A stretch of DNA of 28,892 nt from JAPKEZ01 sp047638975 (GTDB lineage Bacteria > Planctomycetota > UBA1135): positions 1-28,892 of the forward strand of contig JBLINB010000019.1 of NCBI GenBank assembly GCA_047638975.1. Reading direction: 5' to 3'. The position numbers and the translations under genes were made by a program. Positions 24,117 to 28,892 of this stretch are shown piece by piece. How positions within the stretch are numbered: position 1 is the first letter of the stretch; each line of letters starts with the position of its first letter. The notes under the pieces were generated by a model. The model did no database searches and was not told the DNA's origin. It saw only the letters and a program-made list of their open reading frames with translations.

Positions 24117-24776
24117 GTGTCTCAAGCACAATACCCCTTTCATTTTGATTGTCACCGTTGTGGTAATTGTTGCCGCGTCGGGCACGGGCATGTGTGGGTA
24201 GAAGAGGATGACCTCGAGCAGATGGCAGCGGCTAAGCAGATGACGTCTGAAGCTTTTATCGAACGTTTTGTGTATGCCAAAGACGGGCGTTTGTCCTTAC
24301 GCGAAGAGGAAAATGGCGCATGCTCGTTATTAGATGGTAGTAATCGCTGTTCGATTTACGAGAGTCGTCCTGAGCAGTGCCGTACTTTCCCGTATTGGCC
24401 ACAATTGGCGCGCGAAGGGCCGGAGTTAGACATGGCCAGTGCTTATTGTCCAGGGATTCAACGTTTTCCGAGTCGTGAGTTGGCGCTAGAGGTTTTGCCG
24501 CAAGTGCAGAACCTTCTAAATAGTTATGCGAAATATTGCAGTGCGGATGCTATCGATGTCGATGCTGGCGAACGCTGGGGGACCTCCCTCGAGGTAGATT
24601 TGTTTTTGAGCAATGGCTACGAGTTGCGCAATGTTCGTTGGCCGTATAGCCAACAACTTCGTGATGATTTAGAAGAGTTGGCGGCGGTTAGTGGCTATCC
24701 CTATAGTTCATCGCCTTGGTTGCGCTTGTTGAAAGACCGAGAGGCTGGATGGGATGATTTAGGTGGTGTGCCGTAA
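24117..24776 (+). CDS. YkgJ-family cysteine-cluster (zinc/iron chelate) protein
   Basis: A 219-residue protein starting with GTG, two bases after the kinase stop, so translation is probably coupled. The N-terminus carries the family signature FDCHRCGNCCR (C12, C15, C18, C19). Further Cys follow in NGACSLLDGSNRCSIYESRPEQCRTFPYWP and AYCPG, giving the usual set of about eight metal-binding Cys of the CxxCxxCC type. The C-terminal third has no recognised motif. Members bind Zn or an Fe-S cluster, and their biochemical role is unsettled. Pairing with a Ser/Thr kinase suggests it could be a partner or substrate, but that is only context. Confidence 0.85.
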   Translation: MSQAQYPFHFDCHRCGNCCRVGHGHVWVEEDDLEQMAAAKQMTSEAFIERFVYAKDGRLSLREEENGACSLLDGSNRCSIYESRPEQCRTFPYWPQLAREGPELDMASAYCPGIQRFPSRELALEVLPQVQNLLNSYAKYCSADAIDVDAGERWGTSLEVDLFLSNGYELRNVRWPYSQQLRDDLEELAAVSGYPYSSSPWLRLLKDREAGWDDLGGVP

Positions 24777-24831
24777 AAGGACTTGGGCACTTAGTTTGTC
24801 AATATTCATGCTAAAAATGCTTTAACTAGAG

Positions 24832-24858
24832 GTACAACAGGAGTCGAAAGTTGTACAA
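24832..24858 (+). promoter_or_regulatory. Inverted repeat and palindrome ahead of the aminomutase operon, candidate operator
   Basis: GTACAAC (24832-24838) and GTTGTAC (24850-24856) form a perfect 7-base inverted repeat with an 11-base spacer. The right arm overlaps an 8-base palindrome TTGTACAA (24851-24858). TACAAT (24854-24859) inside it could be a -10 box for the aminomutase ATG at 24881, and a GTACATC at 24871 is a further half-site-like match. A TTGTCA at 24796-24801 has no well-spaced -10. The layout fits a repressor site overlapping a promoter; the regulator is not in the window. Confidence 0.4.
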
Positions 24859-24880
24859 TTCGCTAGACACGTACATCAAC

Positions 24881-26311
24881 ATGAACGACTCCAAATACAC
24901 TCCATCAGCGAGAGAGCAAGCCTTTCTCGATACCGTCGAAAGTCCGCGCTACGACCGCGAAAGCATCAACGGATTACGTCCTTTTTTCGATGAAAAAATG
25001 CCCGAAAATATGCGCGGCTTTTACACCGATGACGAGCTTGTCATCCTGAAGTCGCTGAAAGGCACCGAGCGCGATGTCGAAGCGCGGATGCCCGTCAAGA
25101 TGACGCGCCATTATTTCGAAATGGGAAGGAAGAGCGAGGCCATCCGTCGCTTGGTCAAAGCCGATCCATCTGAAACCAACAACATGGAAGGTTCAGAAGA
25201 TCCTGGCAATCAAATGGACTACAGCCCGGTCGAGGGCTTGCTGCACAAATACGAAATGGGTTTGATGTATGTGGTTTCGACTTGCTCCGCGCATTGTCGT
25301 TTCTGCTATCGCGAAGAACTTATTGGCCGTAAAGAAATTGAACGCCAAGATGGTACGGTGGCGAAAAAGGGTATGGCACAAATCCCTGAGATCGTCAGCT
25401 ATGTTCACGCGCATAATACCATCGTTGCTGAAAACGGCGGGCGACACCCCGAGACAGGGCGCGAGAAATTGCGCGAGATTTTGCTTTCAGGCGGCGACCC
25501 TATGGTTTTGCCGAACTCCAAAATTGCTGCATGGTTCGCTGCACTTGCTGAAGCAGGTGTTGAATCGATTCGTGTGGGCACCAAAGAGCTCGCGTTTTTC
25601 CCGAATCGTTTCGACGATACCTTCTTTGCAATGCTCGATAACTTCCACAAAACTTACCCTCATGTAGGTTTGCGGATGATGATTCATTTCAATCACCCCG
25701 ACGAGTTTTTACTGAAAGACGACGATGACAATTACGTCGAAGAAGAGTCCGGTGTACTGGCATGGCATCCTGATACAGAGCGCGCGATGACTAGCTTGGT
25801 GTCACGCGGTTGGCTGTGCGTTGAAAATCAGTCGCCATTGATTAAAGGCATTAACGACGACCCTGACGCGTTGCGCATTATGCAACGTGCCTTGAAGCGT
25901 GTCGGTGCCAACAATCATTACTTCTTCTGTGGTCGCGATATTGTGGCTTATAAGGCCTTTAATATACCGATTGAAACTTCTTGGCAAATCTTGAATGATT
26001 CGCAAAAAGGTTTGTCTGGTGTAGAGGCGCATGCGCGGCTTTCGATCACGCACTACTTGGGTAAGACCGAGGTAGTCGCGGTGACTGACGAGCCGATCGC
26101 TGGTCTGGCGGGTTCCGAAAATGGCGTGTTGATATTCAAACTGCTGCGTAACGCTGCCGATGCTCCATTGAGGGGTAAAGTTTGTATCGTCGGGCGTAAC
26201 CCTGATGCGGTTTGGTTCGATGACTACGAAGATCGCGTCCTGTTCGATGAAGCAGGTTTGTTTGAATACACCCGTGTCGTAAAAGAGCCGAAAGAAGGCT
26301 TTGCTGTCTAG
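24881..26311 (+). CDS. KamA-family radical SAM amino-acid 2,3-aminomutase, substrate probably not lysine
   Basis: A 476-residue enzyme of the lysine 2,3-aminomutase family, moving an alpha-amino group to the beta carbon with SAM, a [4Fe-4S] cluster and PLP. Numbered from ATG 24881: CSAHCRFC gives C135, C139 and C142; R144 equals the carboxylate-binding R134 of the clostridial enzyme; LSGGDP (202-207) is conserved. K395 in YLGKTEVV is the only good match to the PLP lysine K337, but the family's PGGGGK motif is missing. R352 stands where that enzyme has the lysine-binding D293, and no Asp matches D330. An acidic insert (about 275-300, DDDD and EEES) is present. A TTG at 24851 could add 10 codons but overlaps the operator-like palindrome. 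Followed four bases later by the CoA-transferase genes. Confidence 0.85.
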   Translation: MNDSKYTPSAREQAFLDTVESPRYDRESINGLRPFFDEKMPENMRGFYTDDELVILKSLKGTERDVEARMPVKMTRHYFEMGRKSEAIRRLVKADPSETNNMEGSEDPGNQMDYSPVEGLLHKYEMGLMYVVSTCSAHCRFCYREELIGRKEIERQDGTVAKKGMAQIPEIVSYVHAHNTIVAENGGRHPETGREKLREILLSGGDPMVLPNSKIAAWFAALAEAGVESIRVGTKELAFFPNRFDDTFFAMLDNFHKTYPHVGLRMMIHFNHPDEFLLKDDDDNYVEEESGVLAWHPDTERAMTSLVSRGWLCVENQSPLIKGINDDPDALRIMQRALKRVGANNHYFFCGRDIVAYKAFNIPIETSWQILNDSQKGLSGVEAHARLSITHYLGKTEVVAVTDEPIAGLAGSENGVLIFKLLRNAADAPLRGKVCIVGRNPDAVWFDDYEDRVLFDEAGLFEYTRVVKEPKEGFAV

Positions 26312-26315
26312 AAAG

Positions 26316-27026
26316 ATGATTAACAAAGAAGTAGCTTCTGTAGCTGTTGCCGTTGCCGATATTTTTGACGGCGCCACGGTGATGGTCGGTGGTTTCGGAG
26401 AAGCAGGTAGTCCCATCGAATTGATTCACGCCTTGATTGATCAGGGCGCAACAAATCTGACTGTGGTGAATAACAACACCGGCAGTGGCGAGGTCGGTCT
26501 TGCTGCTTTGATTAAAGCGGGGCGAGTTTCAAAAATGATTTGCTCGTATCCGCGTTCGATGAACTCAACGGTATTCCCAGAGCTTTATCGCAGTGGGGCA
26601 ATCGAGCTAGAGTTGGTGCCGCAAGGTACTTTGGCTGAGCGCATTCGTGCCGGTGGCGCCGGAATCCCTGCGTTTTACACAGCGACTTGCGTGGGTACCA
26701 TTCTTGAAGAAGGCAAAGAGCGTCGCACTATTGACGGTCAAGATTATGTGCTTGAATACGGTCTTAAAGCCGATTTCTCATTGATTAAAAGTTTGAAGGC
26801 AGACCCGTACGGCAACCTCATCTATAACAAAACGGCGCGCAACTTTGCGCCGCCGATGGCGATGGCAGGAGCCGTCACCATTGTGCAGACGGCTGAAATA
26901 GTTGCAGCCGGCGAGCTTGACCCCGAAGTCATCGTCACACCGGGCATCTTTGTAAAGCGGGTGGTTGTGGTACCCAACCCCGCTCATGAATCTGTACTTG
27001 TTGCAGAAGGAGTGACCTACCCATGA
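26316..27026 (+). CDS. 3-oxoacid CoA-transferase subunit A (PcaI/ScoA type)
   Basis: The alpha subunit of a two-subunit CoA-transferase that moves CoA from succinyl-CoA or acetyl-CoA to a 3-oxoacid. The 236-residue protein has MVGGFGEAGSP (23-33) as the family's Gly-rich loop, SYPRSMNSTVFPELYRSGAIELELVPQGTLAERIRAGGAGIPAF and NLIYNKTARNFAPPMAMA, wording closest to the 3-oxoadipate and 3-oxoacid (PcaI, ScoA) group. A TTG at 26301 would overlap the aminomutase; ATG 26316 lies four bases after its stop and gives the usual N-terminus, so it is preferred. Its stop overlaps the start of subunit B by four bases. Substrate identity inside the group cannot be read from sequence alone. Confidence 0.9.
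   Translation: MINKEVASVAVAVADIFDGATVMVGGFGEAGSPIELIHALIDQGATNLTVVNNNTGSGEVGLAALIKAGRVSKMICSYPRSMNSTVFPELYRSGAIELELVPQGTLAERIRAGGAGIPAFYTATCVGTILEEGKERRTIDGQDYVLEYGLKADFSLIKSLKADPYGNLIYNKTARNFAPPMAMAGAVTIVQTAEIVAAGELDPEVIVTPGIFVKRVVVVPNPAHESVLVAEGVTYP
27007..27012 (+). promoter_or_regulatory. Ribosome binding site of CoA-transferase subunit B
   Basis: AAGGAG ends ten bases before the ATG at 27023. It is the only clear Shine-Dalgarno site that I found before a start in this window, and it lies inside the end of the subunit A gene, so the overlapping pair is probably re-initiated there. Confidence 0.6.
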
Positions 27027-27682
27027 AATCCGAAAAACCTGTAATCGGCCTTTCACGCGATGAGATGGCGCAGCGTGTTGCCATGGATATCCCGAACGGC
27101 GCGTATGTGAATCTTGGCATTGGTATCCCTGAGCTGATTACCCAGTTTGTGCCCGACGGTCGTGAATTTATTTATCACACCGAAAATGGTTTGCTTGGCA
27201 TGGGGCCTTCTCCTGCAGAAGGTGAGGGTGAGCCCGAGTTGATTAATGCCGGCAAGCGGCAAGTGACGGCCCTTCCTGGGGCGAGTTACTTTCAGCACCC
27301 AGATAGTTTCGCGATGATTCGCGGTGGCCATCTCGACCTTTGCGTGCTTGGCGCGTTGCAGGTCGCGAGTAACGGCGATTTGGCAAACTGGTCAACAGGT
27401 GGTCCTGATGCGATTCCTGCAGTAGGCGGCGCAATGGATCTTGTTGCTGGAGTGAAATCGGTTTATGTGATTACACAGCATTGCACCAAGACGGGCGATC
27501 CAAAATTAATTGAAGCTTGTACTTATCCACTCACCGGGCCTGGCGTAGTGAATCGGATTTACACCGACCTTGCTGTTATTGAAATTACAGCTGAAGGTTT
27601 TCAACTCGTAGAGTTAAGCCCTGGGGTTTCTTTCGAATATGTGGCAGAACGCACCGGCGCAAAGTTGATTCCGATTTCATGA
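27023..27682 (+). CDS. 3-oxoacid CoA-transferase subunit B (PcaJ/ScoB type)
   Basis: The beta subunit, which carries the catalytic glutamate that forms the CoA thioester. In the 219-residue protein, YHTENGLLGMGP contains E54 of the family's ENG motif, preceded by YVNLGIGIPELI and followed by LPGASYFQHPDSFAMIRGGHLDLCVLGALQVA and KSVYVITQHCTKTGDPKLI. C-terminal CTYPLTGPGVVNRIYTDLAVIEI is typical of the family. It overlaps subunit A by four bases (ATGA), and its own stop overlaps the ATG of the aminotransferase in the same way, so the three genes are very probably one translational unit. The missing piece for full degradation, a thiolase, is not in the window and could lie beyond the aminotransferase. 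Confidence 0.92.
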   Translation: MKSEKPVIGLSRDEMAQRVAMDIPNGAYVNLGIGIPELITQFVPDGREFIYHTENGLLGMGPSPAEGEGEPELINAGKRQVTALPGASYFQHPDSFAMIRGGHLDLCVLGALQVASNGDLANWSTGGPDAIPAVGGAMDLVAGVKSVYVITQHCTKTGDPKLIEACTYPLTGPGVVNRIYTDLAVIEITAEGFQLVELSPGVSFEYVAERTGAKLIPIS

Positions 27683-28892
27683 AAGATCCTGAAATAAAAT
27701 CTAAAAGCGCAGAGCTTTATCAACGCGCGCAAAAAACGCTGCCAGGTGGCGTGAGTCGTAATACCGTTTTGCGTACACCGCATCCGGTTTACGCTGATTT
27801 TGCATCGGGTTTTAACGTGACCGATATCGAAGGTGTTGAGTACATTGATTTCTCTAACAACATGGCTTCTTTATTACATGGCCATGCTCATCCAGGTACC
27901 GTTAATGCCGTAACCGAACAGTTACAGCGCGGTTCAGCATTCATGCTGGCAACCGAAATTGAGGTGCGTTACGCCGAGTACTTGTGCAAGCGTTGCCCAT
28001 CATTCGAAAAAATACGCTTTGTAAATTCAGGCACTGAGGCGGTGATGGGGGCGATTAAAGCTTCGCGCGCATTTACAGGGCGTCCTAAAATTGCAAAGGT
28101 AGAGGGTGCGTATCACGGCCTTTACGACTACGCTGAAATTAGTCAAACGACGACACCCGAAGTCTGGGGTAGCGAAGATCATCCGCAAAGCGTGCCGGTC
28201 GCGCATGGCACACCGACTTCGGCATTGAACGATGTGATTGTGATTCCGTTTAATGACCCTGCGCGGGCGATTGCTATTCTCGATCAGCATAAAGAAGAAA
28301 TCGCAGCAATCCTGCTCGACTTGATGCCGCACCGTGTGGGTTTAATGAAGGCCGAGCCTGAGTTTTTTAGGGCATTGCGAAAGTGGGCAGACGACAACGG
28401 CGCACTGTTGGTGCTCGATGAAGTAGTGACGTTCCGCTCTGAGTTTGCGGGTGCGCAAGCATGGTATGACTGTCAACCCGATTTGACTGCGCTGGGCAAA
28501 GCCATCGGTGGAGGTTTCCCCGTCGGTGCTCTCGCCGGTCGCGCCGAGGTTATGGATGTGATGAACCCCCTTGCTGATAAGGTCCTTTTCCCGCATTCAG
28601 GTACGTTCTCGGCAAATCCCGTGACTTTAACTGCAGGCATGGCAGCCATGCAAGCGTTTGACGAGCAGGCGGTTGAAGGTCTTAATAAATTGACTCAGCG
28701 TCTCGTGACTGGTCTTGAAGCTGCGATAAAGAAGACAAATATCAAAGCTTGTGTCACCGGTGGCGGCTCGATGTTTCGTGTGCATTTTAAAGAACACGCG
28801 CCACGTAACTACCGCGAAACTTTTGCTACGGATGAAGAAAACCGTAAGATCAAAGTGCAGCTCGACCATATGTTTGCTTCAGGTTTTATTAT
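27679..28892 (+). CDS. Class III aminotransferase of the glutamate-1-semialdehyde aminomutase-like group, 3' truncated
   Basis: About 404 residues are visible; the end lies beyond the window, probably by only 20-40 residues. ATG 27679 overlaps the stop of CoA-transferase B (ATGA). Fold type I PLP signatures are clear: NSGTEAVMGAIKASRAFTGR, VEGAYHGLYD, LLVLDEV with D247 for the pyridine nitrogen, and LGKAIGGGFPVGAL with Schiff-base K274. The N-terminus PGGVSRNTVLRTPHP and SNNMASLLHGHAHP follows the group that includes glutamate-1-semialdehyde aminomutase and also beta-amino-acid aminotransferases such as beta-phenylalanine aminotransferase. Next to an aminomutase and a 3-oxoacid CoA-transferase, the best fit is a beta-amino acid aminotransferase making a 3-oxoacid. 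A heme-pathway role (hemL) is unlikely in this setting. Confidence 0.85.
   Translation, partial: MKDPEIKSKSAELYQRAQKTLPGGVSRNTVLRTPHPVYADFASGFNVTDIEGVEYIDFSNNMASLLHGHAHPGTVNAVTEQLQRGSAFMLATEIEVRYAEYLCKRCPSFEKIRFVNSGTEAVMGAIKASRAFTGRPKIAKVEGAYHGLYDYAEISQTTTPEVWGSEDHPQSVPVAHGTPTSALNDVIVIPFNDPARAIAILDQHKEEIAAILLDLMPHRVGLMKAEPEFFRALRKWADDNGALLVLDEVVTFRSEFAGAQAWYDCQPDLTALGKAIGGGFPVGALAGRAEVMDVMNPLADKVLFPHSGTFSANPVTLTAGMAAMQAFDEQAVEGLNKLTQRLVTGLEAAIKKTNIKACVTGGGSMFRVHFKEHAPRNYRETFATDEENRKIKVQLDHMFASGFI

Noticed and set aside
24851..24880. TTG at 24851 as start of the aminomutase
   Set aside because: It would put the TTGTACAA palindrome and inverted repeat inside the gene; ATG 24881 gives a sensible N-terminus.
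25802..26416. A 204-residue reading frame on the minus strand
   Set aside because: It covers the end of the aminomutase and the start of CoA-transferase A, both strongly supported; no family signature on the opposite strand.
1..28892. Mobile elements, CRISPR arrays, tRNA and rRNA genes
   Set aside because: I looked for transposase or integrase motifs, regularly spaced direct repeats and rRNA or tRNA sequence by eye and saw none; the coding density leaves almost no room for them.

Overview
The window reads as a stretch of chromosome from a Gram-negative bacterium of roughly 50% GC. It is gene-dense, with no gene-free stretch above about 125 bases, and I see no rRNA, tRNA, CRISPR array, insertion sequence or prophage gene. 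An outer-membrane-type beta-barrel ending in Phe, two long membrane-anchored proteins built from carboxypeptidase-regulatory-like repeats, a membrane sulfatase-fold protein, a Hanks-type kinase, a YkgJ-type cysteine-cluster protein and the near-absence of Shine-Dalgarno sites together suggest Planctomycetota or a similar lineage (Myxococcota-like is possible). This taxonomic guess is inference only.

Layout. (1) Bases 1-2742, plus strand: the end of a HAD-type phosphatase, a two-helix small membrane protein and a sodium:solute symporter. (2) Convergent panB (minus, pantothenate synthesis), then divergent from it an outer-membrane barrel candidate (plus). (3) 18808 down to 4920, minus strand: nine tightly packed genes. 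In transcription order they are a repeat protein, an M28 peptidase with PDZ domain, an EamA transporter, a sulfatase-fold membrane enzyme, a second repeat protein, a three-subunit biotin-dependent acyl-CoA carboxylase (biotin carboxylase, GcdA-like carboxyltransferase, biotin carrier) and an orphan EboF-like phosphodiesterase homologue. (4) pgi (plus), with a good sigma70-like promoter and a GTG start later than the longest frame. (5) A minus-strand pair: a short AAA+ unfoldase of the ClpA/ClpC D2 type, then a SurA/PpiC-like chaperone. Divergent from these are a Ser/Thr kinase and a YkgJ-type protein. (6) 24881 to the window end, plus strand: a KamA-family radical SAM aminomutase, the two subunits of a 3-oxoacid CoA-transferase and a class III aminotransferase that runs off the edge.

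How the genes may work together. Block 6 is the most interesting part. An aminomutase (alpha- to beta-amino acid), an aminotransferase (beta-amino acid to 3-oxoacid) and a CoA-transferase (3-oxoacid to 3-oxoacyl-CoA) form a complete chemical logic for breaking down an amino acid through its beta-isomer. The CoA-transferase genes overlap each other and the aminotransferase by four bases. The aminomutase has Arg where lysine 2,3-aminomutase has the lysine-binding Asp293 and lacks Asp330, so lysine is probably not its substrate. An acidic amino acid is a reasonable hypothesis. A small inverted repeat with further GTACAA-type half-sites lies in front of the block and may be its operator.

Other points of note: a carrier protein with a second biotinyl-like domain that has lost its lysine, a D2-only Clp-type ATPase that keeps a possible ClpP-docking tripeptide, and enzymes of the alkaline phosphatase superfamily with non-standard catalytic residues.
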